Shown here piece after piece: positions 54,001-64,000 of a stretch of DNA of 64,000 bases. Numbering within the stretch: the stretch's first letter is position 1; each line of letters begins with the position of its first letter. The translations under genes were made by a program, and so were the position numbers. The notes below the pieces were generated by a model that worked only from the letters and a program-made list of their open reading frames with translations, was not told where the DNA came from and made no database searches. Source of the stretch: Cinclus cinclus (lineage: Eukaryota; Chordata; Aves; Passeriformes; Cinclidae); contig NC_085046.1 of assembly GCF_963662255.1 (NCBI RefSeq), forward strand, positions 100,581,324 through 100,645,323, read 5' to 3'.

Positions 54001-55632
54001 ATAGAATAGGGCTATTTTTGCTAATCCTGGCTTTTACTAAGTCTGTTCCTATGAAATCTAAATTCTGACACAAATTTGATTTTGCGTCTTGAACGTCACA
54101 ATTTCTCATAAAAGGCAGCACTAAAAACAAAAGCATGTATTTCACCTGATTAATATGTATATAACATTCAGCAATATCTGACTGGTTTGGAAAGCTGGGT
54201 TGTAATGATTAACACATCCACAGAAGCATCCACAGAAGGCAGGCGGGGTACACTGCTCCAATTGTGCCAAAGTCTGTCACCACTACATATTGGCAGTCTG
54301 GATGAGAAAGAATTTCCCAAGTAATTTAAGTGCTGTGAAAATTAAGCTAGCAGTTTAGATACATTTACAAAAACAAAGGCTGGTGATTACAAAGCTGGAA
54401 TGAATGTGAACTGTGTTTATATGTGCTTCCTGGAAGGTAAAACATAATCAGAGGAAGCAAAAAATAATCAGCTTTCAAGATTTTTTTTTTTTTTTGCTTT
54501 GGGGTCTTGTCAGTAGGAGTTGTTTTCTTATGGCAGGATAATATGGAAGATTTCTGTGCTGTTATTCCATGGTGTGATTTGATGAGACAGCTGGTGTACC
54601 CCATGCTGGAACAACAGCTGGGAATGGTCATGTAATGTTTCTGGACAGCACAACACAAGCCAGTAATCTCTGTCTCTCAGCTATCAGTCACCTTCCTTTT
54701 AATTAGTTCCAGAATCAGTGTCTAAATAGGCAGTGAAATGTCAGAAGTCCCACACTCTGAAACGGAGCTTCCTCAGACCCCAGGTAGAGCTTGATTGGTT
54801 TTGTTGCTGCAGACCACTGACCTTTGAAGAGTGAAAATCCCAGTCATGCTCAAGGAGCTTTTTTCAAAGGACACATCTAATATATGCTAGCCTTAACACA
54901 GTGGCATTTGAAACCTTGCAGAAAAAGACTTTAAACCTACTGCCAAAATCCACCTTAATCAGGATCAGTCTCAGTCAAGTAAGATTAACTGGAGTTAGAA
55001 AGAAACTACTCATCCAACACAAGGCAGCTGTCCAGACTCCCTGGGAAATCAGCAATAAAAGGTAGCTGGAGATGGTGATTCATCTGTCCTTTTGAATACC
55101 TTTCTTAGGGTGGGTGGTGTGCCCTCCATGCCACTGATTTCTGGGAGATGTGTGACTAGAGCCTCTATTTTCTTGAGAGTTAAAGTTAAGTGACTTAAAA
55201 CCTACTCATAGCTTCTACAGCTTTGCAGACTTTTCACTGCTGTGAAGAACAGAAGGAAAACTGTAAAATGTCAGATTGAAGGTCCCTCTACCCTACTTCC
55301 CACCACACTGACAGCAGATGCCTAGTGAACAGGCATATATCAAAACTCCTGTAACACCCTCCCAGTTTCCAGACATTTCCAGAACAGGAACCTCCTGATG
55401 AGGCTGTGGTTTCTATGTAGTTAGTACTCCCAGGGGATTACTCTTACATTAAATCTCTTTTCTGTCCTTGGAATCCTAAAAAATCTTAGCACCCACACCA
55501 TCCTTTGCCAAGAAGATCTATGGATCAGCAGACTGAGATATTTTGTTAGGAGCCTTACTGTTTTATTAGCTTAATCTGATGTCTCCCACCTCTTGTACTG
55601 GATAGGAATAAAAAAAAAATCAATGTATTCAT

Positions 55633-55830
55633 TCTCTCCATGCCACTCAAGATTTTTTTTGTAAATGTATCCCCTCCTTTTCCTTTATCTCCTTTCCATA
55701 TATGAAAGTCCTAACTTAGTCATCCTTCATACATCCTTTCTGTGCCTTTGATCATCTTTGTTGCCCATCTCTAAACCTTTTCCAGCTGCCTTGTAAATTT
55801 CTTGTGATGGAGGGTTCAGGACTTTCTAAG
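55633..55830 (-). mobile_element. Old CR1 LINE fragment
   Basis: In the plus direction this reads as the antisense of the 3' part of an old CR1 ORF2. Recognisable blocks are GCCACTCAAGATTTT near 55642, TTTGATCATCTTTGTTGCCC near 55747 and AACCTTTTCCAGCTGCCTTG near 55776. It matches the older, reptile-like CR1 pattern better than the young avian CR1 at 15.1 kb. No 3' terminus is visible. Confidence 0.75.
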
Positions 55831-56635
55831 CTCATTAGAACAGACAACTTCACACCAAGCATCCCAAATTTGCTGCAGTGCTACTTACTCAGGACCAAAA
55901 CCCCTGTCAGTGCTGTGATAAGCGAGCGCAGTGATAAGCGGGCTGCAGGCAGCAGTTGAAGATCTTCAGCAGCCTTAGTGAAACTGGAGCAACAGGAGCA
56001 GACTTAGTCAGGTTTCCCCATCTCATCCTCTTCCACTACAAGTGGCACATATGAGAGGTGGGAAGTCCCAGCTCAGGGTGCTGGAGCCATTGGAGGTGCA
56101 GGAGCTGCGGTGCAGGACCAACAGGGAGACAGACACCTGGAGTGTGGAGCTTCCTGAAACACGGAGCAGGCATGAGTGGCTCTTGCTGCCTTCATCACCT
56201 CTCCCCCAGACCCCTTTGGCGCCTTAGCCATAACTTCAGGACACTGGAGAAGGGGCTGATTTTCCCAGCTCTTCAGTCAAAAGTCAACCCTCATTTGCCA
56301 AGCAGAAGTGAAAACAAGAAGATCCATTCCCCTGGGTCAAGTTCATGCAGGGAGGGCAGTCATCCACAGTAGGTTTCATCATCTAACACTGGAAGTAAGT
56401 GTGTTAGTGTGTCTTGCAAATAGTCAACATGCATAGCTTGTGGGAAGGCCATTTGTGAGAAATTTCCCTTTGATTTAATGGCAGTCATGACTATGGGAGG
56501 TCTGATGGATGATGTGTAGGGCCAGGGCCTTCCCACTAAGCTGCAATCCCTGCACATGATACAAGGCTGATCTTTATCTTCCTGCCTGCAGGCTGGTAGC
56601 TGAAGAAATGGGAGAGCAGGCAGGAAAGGAAAGTT
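55831..56635. other. Unique non-coding DNA with a 16-base imperfect tandem duplication
   Basis: No gene is recognised. Two 16-base units starting GTGATAAGCG lie side by side at 55915-55946 (12 of 16 match), and a related 16-mer recurs at 57790-57805. The part just left of the pentanucleotide array has variants such as AGGAAAGGAAAG. Confidence 0.55.
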
Positions 56636-56885
56636 GGGAAGGGAAGGGAAGGGAAGGGAAGGGAAGGGAAGGGAAGGGAAGGGAAGGGAAGGGAAGGGAA
56701 GGGAAGGGAAGGGAAGGGAAGGGAAGGGAAGGGAAGGGAAGGGAAGGGAAGGGAAGGGAAGGGAAGGGAAGGGAAGGGAAGGGAAGGGAAGGGAAGGGAA
56801 GGGAAGGGAAGGGAAGGGAAGGGAAGGGAAGGGAAGGGAAGGGAAGGGAAGGGAAGGGAAGGGAAGGGAAGGGAAGGGAAGGGAA
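56636..56885. repeat. Perfect (GGGAA)50 pentanucleotide array
   Basis: Fifty uninterrupted GGGAA units make 250 bases of pure purine on the plus strand and CCCTT/TTCCC on the minus strand. The unit has no stop codon in any frame, which is why long false open frames (182 and 140 codons) cross it. The motif can form G-quadruplex or triplex structures. The assembled length may differ from the true length. Confidence 0.99.
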
Positions 56886-57312
56886 AAGGAGTGACCAAAC
56901 AGGCTCAAAGACAGTGAATATGTACCTTCAGTTGCTTCTTGAAATACAGACTAGAGTTACAAAGTTATGGAACCTACATTTGCTGCTTTACATAGTAAAA
57001 CATCTGAGTTTGAATAAATTGGATTCTTGATAACCAAGTGATTATTTATCAAAAGATGCTAACACCCCATTTGCCCCTAGAGTAATGGTCACATAGATGA
57101 GCTGAAGAAAACAAGACTGATCATCCCCTTCAATAAAGGTAGTGAATTCTGGATTGCATTGGCTGAGAATATATTTTCATTTGTGTTATTATGTTTTCCT
57201 AAGGATAATACAAACCTTTTCATATAATATAAGACCTGATTAAAAGTAAGTGATACACAGTGTTCAGACTCCAAGGTTAGAAAAAACATATTCCAAAGGA
57301 CAGCATTATTAC

Positions 57313-57343
<31 letters not shown>

Positions 57344-59169
57344 AAATATCAACCAAGGCAAATAATTTTAGTCTTCAGAAAAATGTTAAATTCCCAGTAG
57401 GGTGGGGGGGGCAGCTGACATTCCTAGTGGTTTGCTGTCTTGTTTGGAGCACTATGTAGTTAACAGCTAAAGGGCAGAAAAGCTTGCTACTGCAGAGTTG
57501 CAATCACCTCAAGAAAATGCATGGCCTAGAGCACTTTGTAATTCAGCTAGAGCAGAAATGCAAAGACAAAGAATGGTAGGAAGAAGAGGTAATTTGTTGT
57601 TGTTGGTGTAATGTCACTGTTACTTGTTAATCTCAATTTATACCAAAGCGCTTGCACAATATTGGTAACAGTGCACTGTTAAATATGGCAAGGCAGCTGC
57701 ACCATGAAGAATCAAAAAGTTGGGATTTACTTTATCTCTTACAGTGTCACGTTTCTGCAATAAAAACAACATTTTACAGGAAAACTACAGTGATAAGCGA
57801 GTGCCAGTATGAGGAAGAGAAAATAGAGCTGATTCTATAAAGCTTTCAACCTTTTCATAATGTGCTACCTCTTCCTTCAGAGCTTGGTAGGCTGCCAAGA
57901 GCCTTGAAATCTCAGAGCCTGGGTCCAGGAGGATCAATGGATCACAAAGAAACGACTAGGAAAGGAAGATACAGTAATTATTTCTTGAGTTATAAAGGAC
58001 ACAACCATGGGCTTTCCAACAGGTCTTTTTCCTCTTTCACATCTTGGAGGCAATCCTGAAGCAAACACAATGCCAGAGATTCATGAATTGCATGAAGTCC
58101 AGTAACTCTTTTTTAATGAGGAGATTCCATACCTTCACCCCACCCTGCAAAGGTATGAATGACAGCCTGTTTCAAGGTCTTAATTTCTAACAACTCTTAT
58201 CAAATGTAATGCAGCTATAGATTTGATGCCAAGGCCACACATTAGCCTGTGCAAAAAAAAACCCCATGTATCTGACATCTCCAAATCGCTACACAAAGAA
58301 ACCATCCCATACTGCAAATATTTTGGCTCCTATTACACTGGTGGAACTATGATAGTCAAAATCAACTGCCAGTTTTTCCCTGTCTGCTTTTCCTATATTG
58401 AGAAAAATGCAGAGTAATCCATAAGACTTTGGTTTAACCAGTGTAAATCACAAACAAGTGAGGCATTTTTCCCTGTTCAAGTAACATGAGACTCTAGGAG
58501 TATTTTTTTCCTGTTTTGTATTTAGTAAACCAACTCACAGTTTGTACAATCCGAAGCATGTCCTCTAAGCAACTCAGCATCTTCATCTTTCAAAAGTTTT
58601 GGCAAGACATTGAGGCCTCTTCTGGTTTTGTTAAAGACTATGTTAAATTTGCTTTTAACTTCAAACTGAAGCAGAAGTTTATCTTTAGCGTAAAATTAAG
58701 ACAAATTTGGAGGAGACTAAATAATGGAAAAACAGTGGGAGCACTAAAAACAAAGAGAATTACTAGGGATTTGGGTTTTTTTCTTTCTTTGTTTAATTAC
58801 AAGTCCATTGAACAAATAAAGCAAAATCTTTCATACCAAGGTCAGAGTAAAGATATATAATTAAAGAACATATTTTTATCTTTTGATAGATCAGATGATA
58901 AATTCTGACTATCACCATGTTTACAGGTCATTTCCATATTTGAACACAGAAAGGCAAAGTACACAACTGATCCCGACTCATGCCCTACAAGGCTAGATGT
59001 TCAAGATGGATGGACAAACGTCATGAATGCAGTGCCACAACTACTGAAAAAACCTTTTTATTTCTCAGTGTTGGGCCTGTACAAAACAACTAATTGATGT
59101 CATTTGTAGCCTCATAGAGAGCTTGGCAACTGTGCAGCTCCACGCAATTTGTAAAGTAAGCACCACCAC
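56886..59169. other. Unique non-coding DNA, no gene recognised
   Basis: No gene or transposon is seen apart from the TTA array at 57305-57341. The 114-codon open frame at 58516-58860 plus is lysine- and phenylalanine-rich, as expected by chance in AT-rich DNA. Confidence 0.55.
57305..57341. repeat. (ATT)n microsatellite
   Basis: A trinucleotide array, pure over the 28 bases 57314-57341, with one interruption on its left. Confidence 0.97.
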
Positions 59170-59265
59170 TAACAATTTCATTGGAGAGAAATGGAGGCAA
59201 AGACAGCAAGTGTCGGGTCCTAAATCACCCAGCATGTCGGTGTCAAGTGCAGAATCAGGGACACG
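59170..59265 (-). mobile_element. Putative ancient MIR / CORE-SINE relic
   Basis: On the plus strand this resembles the antisense of the MIR core. AATGGAGGCAAAGACAG (59190-59206) parallels the antisense core, and AAATCACCCAGC at 59222-59233 parallels its segment ending in CACACAGC. GTCAAGTGCAGAATCAGGGA follows, as the tRNA-like part would. The match is diverged and was judged from memory of the family. Confidence 0.55.
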
Positions 59266-62200
59266 GTAATGACCCCCCAAGGCCTGAGCCAGCCTAACGC
59301 TGCTCTTCCAGGAATCCCCTTTCCACACAAGCCAGCTGGCTGAGAGACCAAAGCATAAGAGCTACAAATAACAAGCAAACCAGGAGGAATGGGACCAAGT
59401 TCCTGATGGCAAATACCTCCAAGATTTCCACTGCTGTCAACAAAACATATATCCCAACACAGGCACTGCTGCCAGCAATAACATCATACCATTGTCTCTT
59501 GCTGGCTTTAGTGCAAAGAGTGTAAAAGAAATCAAATGTTGGGTGGTAATGGTTAACTTTGTCATGCCTGATTCCCCTCATCCACACTGCTCAGTGTTAT
59601 CTCTCCAGCCTTCTCCTGATGCTCCCTGGCTAGTCATAACTCATGTGGCAGAAGAGTGGGGAGAGAGGAAAAGCTCAGGCCCTGTCAAATTTTCACCCAC
59701 AATTTGAGAGCCACAGGATTGAAATCACAGTTACTCGTGTACTACCACAATGTAGTTTAATGGAGCATATTTGGGAGAGCTGAAAATAAAAGCTTATCCA
59801 ACTTCTCTAAATTACCATTGCATTTTTTTTCTGTCCTGAAAGTATCCAATAAGAAATTTTAATTCTGAGCTGAAAAGTAATAACTCAACCCTGCAGTTAT
59901 CAAGGTCCTTCCTTGGTTTATGTGGGATATGGTTGCTTCTGGAGTTTTGCTAGTTGGTTGGTTTTTTTCCCAAGCAGTGGTCATGGTGCCTGAGCCTCGC
60001 TAGAGCACTTTCTCAGGCTTCTTACAAGGCAGCAGTGCTGTCAGGCAGTACAATCCTTATACAAAATGCATAAATGATGAGTCCAACAGTTGAATGTAAA
60101 TCCATTATTGTTAAAATGGTGGGTTCAGAGAAGCAGGGATCAGACCTTCTATTTATGATTTTTTTATTTTATTTGATGCACAAGAGCTGACACACAGGAT
60201 TTATATAGGTATGAAGTAGGCAAGAACAATAATTCAGTTTCCCCTCCTTCCAAAAAGTGATCTAATTTGCCTTTCTTTCCTCTTTAATGGGAAAACAACC
60301 AATACAAACTGGAAAGCAGAGCAATAAATGCTGACTCTACATGGAAAGACTAATCTGCATTCTCTACCCGAGGGCCAGGGAAAGCTTCATGTCCTGGAGG
60401 CTGAGACAAATGGAAAATATCAAAGGTTTGGCTCCATTTGCAGCCAAGCAATGCCACCTCTCTTGAGCCAGAACATCTCTGGTTTGGGATTGTTTCTCAC
60501 CAAATTGAATATAAGAGCAAAGTCAGGCTCTCAGAAATGTTTATTAATCCATATTCACTTCTGGGCTAAAATCAGTGCCTAACATTGTCTCAGGTGGCTT
60601 GAGATGACGCTTTTTGAAGTCAGTGGAAAGATTCCTGCTGCCCTTAGTGCTTCTTATGCTATTACTACTATTGGTGTAATCATGCACTAATTTGGCCATG
60701 GCTGTTGCCTGGGAAGTGGGATGCAGTATTTTGAATAATTTTCTGGTTTAGACTACACCCCACACAGAACATATTGGAATAGTTAGCTAATGTTTATTGG
60801 GGTGGATCACATCAGCTGGTATTGCTTTGGAAAGAACAGGCAAAAATGTAAACCAGTTCTTCACAAGTGTTCCACAGCAATGTGGACCCTACTAAGACAT
60901 GAAAGAAAGGCACATCACAAAGGGCAGGTATAACTTTGCATCAGTCATCTGCACCTCCTTCTTTTCTTCTCCTTGCAAACTGATAGACTAGGCCAAGTCA
61001 CCAGAAGGATGGATTTCCAGCGTCCACTTACACATCATTTTACCACAACCACACTCAAACTTACCAGTATTCTGCATGAAAAAAAGAAAATGTGACCAGC
61101 CACCCAAACAACCACATAATTTTGACCCATTAAATATCAGACAAACCTGACAGAGCCTTATACAGGTGGCACCTTTCTTGTTGTGTGCACTGTATTGCCC
61201 ATTCCATTCAATATCCAGTAGTACTTAGGTCTCTTAAAAGCCTGTTTCTACCTCCATCACTACAGACCAATAACTTCCTTAAGCAAACAGGTCTGTGACA
61301 ACAGAAGACTCTTCAGGATTGCACACCTACATAATTATTTGTATGTTCAAACCCTTCAAACCCACTGATATGTTCAGAAATTATATCATCTGAATTAATG
61401 TCTTCACATTAAAGCAGTGGTGACACAAGAGCAAATTCAGGCCTCTGACTCTTTTAAAGTATCTATGATATTTTAAATCTCTGCAGTACAGCTGAAATGA
61501 AGTGTTAGAATTCACAGGAACAATTATGTAATTTTCATGGAACTATTTCCTCCCTTTGGTCCCTGAAAATCATTGTATGGCATTACTGGAGTTGTTCAAC
61601 TAAGGCTATCACAAATGTTAGTGGAAAGTGTCTTCAGACACACAAGATACAGATTTCAGTTAGCTGTCTCCTGAAGAAACTAAAAACCCATCTGTTGCAA
61701 CAAAAGCAGAAATGAGGAACAGGCCTGAGGTTTCACAGGAAGAAAAGCAGTCTGGAAAAGAAAGGGGGAGAACAAGTTTTGCCTGTTATCGGTAACAGTT
61801 TTAAAGGAGGTACAGTGTTAGATCTTCTGAGGAAACCCTGGCCCCATTTTTTTATTACTGGTCGTGTTTTGAAACAGCCATTTATAGAAGAGATCCACTC
61901 TGCTCATTGTCAATTGCTAACATATGTCCCACACTTGGCAAGCAAGACAACTTGGGAATGACATTTTGTGAATAATCAACAACATCACCCAAAAGTGGCT
62001 GCGTCTTTGCTTTGGGCTTTATAAAATATTTTTTCCCCAAACAAGATAGCTTTCTCACAATTGTGCCAAATGGAACATATTAAGCTTTAATGATGGCTGA
62101 AAACACTGTGCACCGAAGAGGCAGGGATGGAGCTGTGAGAGCTCGTCTTGGACCTCAGGACAAAGAACTGTGAATGTACCAGCCACAGATGCTGCTCTGG

Positions 62201-63689
62201 GCCTCTGGGCAATGCTATGGCACAAACAAATAACACACTAAAATGGCAAGCTTTGGCAAACTGCATGTGGGACTTTCCAGAGGTCTGGGATTCAATCATA
62301 AAACACTACGCAGGACGTAATCCCCACAGCAAGCAGCAAAAACTATGGACAGCAAGGGTAAGGACATGGAAACTGCCAGCTTGCTACAGAAATATGTGTG
62401 GCCTGCCATGGAACCCCAAACATACAGACAGCTCTCACACACATGCATGCAAACAGTGAATGCAGGGATAATGATGAGCATTTACCTGAAGGGCCAAGGA
62501 CTATGCTTAGACTTCACCTCATTTAACTTTCAGCTTCCAAATGTTTGCTTTGAAGTCCACATTCATTGTTCAGGGTATCTATCGAAACTCCTAGAGAGCA
62601 GCTCAGCTCCCACAGTTCAGACTGCCTGCCTCTTTCCAGAGACTAACAAAACTCAGAAAAATGCCTTTGGGTGCTGTTTCACAGCTTATGTGTCTGGAAA
62701 AAGCCAAGTGTCCTCTATCCTTCCCCAATTTCATACTCTTCCATCCTTTCAGAGAATCTCCCAGAATCTCTGCCTCCTCTGGGGCAGCTCCATCATCATC
62801 AGATGCTTCCCTGAGCCATTTTTGCTGTGTTAGTCATCTGCCAAATTTGGAATGAAACCATCTGAAGTAGGGTTCCATAAGCCCACACATGGTAAGCAGC
62901 AGGAGCTTACAGTCAGGATACAGCAAGGAAGATGGTTAGATGGGGCAGCAGAAGGGACTCTTCTCCAGGGGTGATGTGATGCCAAACTGACTCACTGCCT
63001 CCCATGAGACTGCAACCCCAGAAAGGCCACCTGTCTCCAAGGCAGCAAATGGTGGGAGACAAGAATCCCAGCATCTGGTAGGGACCGATACTCAAAATGA
63101 GTGGGGACACTTGTTCTCTGTTTAGTTCCATAGCCATTATCAAGTGAACTCTTGCCATGAGGATATAAGCCAGTGAATGTATTGATATACAAGAGTGACA
63201 AGTCCCTCAGCAGCCACCCCAATGGAGGGGAGCAAACACTCAGCAGCAACCCTACGTGTCATGAGGAAAGCCTTGTCCCCATCATCAAGTATACACTGTC
63301 CTTTCCTGGCTTTTCACAAACCGACTTGTTCTCTCTTGTCATATCCTTCTTAATACTTCTGAGACACTTTGTGTAGCCTGATTTTTATCTCAGATGTACA
63401 TAAGCAATCCTTTCCCTGTGATGAGACCTGGCCAGTGAGTCCTCATTCAGTGTGAGTGGTGTCATAAAGAATGGCTGAGCAGGTCCCAGCACTGAACCAG
63501 TGACTTATTCTGGTTGAGAAAAAAACAGCAGTCTTCACTCTCAAAAACTAATTAATTCTTAACATATTGCATCCCATGGTTAAGGAAACACTTAAGGCAC
63601 ATAACATCTCTCCTGCTGGAGATGGGAATTCTGGGGTCTTTCCCACACAGACCTAGAGCCAGTGGGCCTTGCTTAAGTAGAGCAGGGTG
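59266..63689. other. Unique non-coding DNA, no gene recognised
   Basis: Open frames here (up to 162 codons at 62345-62833 plus) overlap in several frames and lack recognisable domains. A 97-codon minus-strand frame at 59294-59587 has two hydrophobic stretches but resembles no protein I know. No transposon is recognised before 63690. Confidence 0.5.
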
Positions 63690-64000
63690 AAAACCCCCAA
63701 GTACCAGCACAGCTTGGGAGCTGACCTACTGGAGAAGGACCTGGGAGTCTTGGCGGATGACCTGCTGACCACGAGCTGGCAATGCCCTTACAGACAGGAG
63801 GATCAGTAGTATCCAGGGGTACATCACAGAGAATGTGGCCTAGTGATGCACGTCTGCAGTGCTGTGTCCAGTTCTGGGCTCCTCAGTACAAGAAAGACAA
63901 GGAGCTACTGCAGAGGGTCCAGCAGAGGCCACAAAGATTATCAGCAGTCTGGAGCGTCTCTCGTAGGAGAGGCCGCGGGAGCTGGGCATGTTCAGTCTAA
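63690..64000 (+). mobile_element. CR1 LINE, cut by the window end
   Basis: This is a sense-strand piece of CR1 ORF2 of the young avian type. Blocks include AAGTACCAGCACAGCTTGGG near 63699, CTGGAGAAGGACCTGGGAGT near 63729 and CAGTACAAGAAAGACAAGGA near 63884. About 40 bases of consensus are missing near 63840. The element continues past 64000, so its 3' terminus is not seen. The 72-codon open frame at the window edge is an ORF2 remnant. Confidence 0.93.

Larger units (their letters stand above)
44116..55632. other. Unique non-coding DNA, no gene recognised
   Basis: These 11.5 kb contain only random-looking open frames, the longest being 155 codons at 45274-45741 plus. Local items are an AAAC array (45753-45784), a palindrome pair (46245-46278), overlapping palindromes with an octamer (47797-47986) and short A or T runs near 51770, 52040 and 54480. 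Confidence 0.55.

Noticed and set aside
56360..57030. Long open frames on both strands (182 codons minus, 140 codons plus) with Arg-Glu-Gly-Lys-Gly or Phe-Pro-Ser-Leu-Pro repeats
   Set aside because: They are translations of the GGGAA array, which has no stop codon in any frame. The flanking codons resemble no protein.
59294..59587. 97-codon minus-strand frame with two hydrophobic stretches, like a small membrane protein
   Set aside because: I recognise no homologue, and chance frames often look hydrophobic. Protein evidence or conservation of the frame would be needed.
62345..62833. 162-codon open frame
   Set aside because: No domain is seen, two other frames are open over the same bases, and the composition looks random.
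1..64000. CRISPR array, operon, tRNA or rRNA genes
   Set aside because: No regularly spaced direct repeats, cloverleaf sequences, rRNA motifs or bacterial-type gene packing occur. The repeats are those of a bird genome.

Overview
The window looks like ordinary bird nuclear DNA. The best evidence is the repeat content. There are CR1 LINE copies, one ending in the avian-type 8-base terminal repeat ATTCTGTG, and two solo LTRs of an endogenous retrovirus family common in birds. Recognisable transposon sequence is low, roughly 7% by my count of the elements listed. I cannot name the species. The window is AT-rich by eye, has no CpG island, and has no bacterial, organellar or exogenous viral signature.

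No protein-coding gene, exon series, tRNA, rRNA or other RNA gene could be recognised. The longest open frame outside a simple repeat is 167 codons, and none of the long frames has a recognisable family or domain. The two strikingly repetitive open frames, one on each strand, exist only because a GGGAA pentanucleotide array has no stop codon in any frame. The region is best read as an intergenic stretch or large intron. A short isolated exon could be missed by eye.

Layout. 1-4194 is unique sequence. 4195-4714 is a minus-strand solo LTR. 9150-10985 is a long, old, decayed CR1 on the plus strand, with traces of the endonuclease and reverse transcriptase regions. 14830-15660 is a pair of younger CR1 fragments joined 5' end to 5' end in opposite orientations. 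25771-26390 is a second LTR of the same family in the same orientation. 44025-44115 and 59170-59265 look like ancient MIR/CORE-SINE relics. 55633-55830 is an old minus-strand CR1 fragment. 56636-56885 is a perfect (GGGAA)50 array. 63690-64000 is another CR1 that runs off the window. Small simple repeats and homopolymers lie between these.

The unique DNA has a few places with dense palindromes or homeodomain- and POU-type motifs (near 20.6, 30.3, 41.9, 46.25 and 47.8 kb). These could be conserved regulatory elements, but only cross-species alignment can tell. I found no previously undescribed biological system. The items most worth a second look are the pentanucleotide array, the inverted CR1 pair, the overlapping palindromes at 47.8 kb and the two SINE relics.
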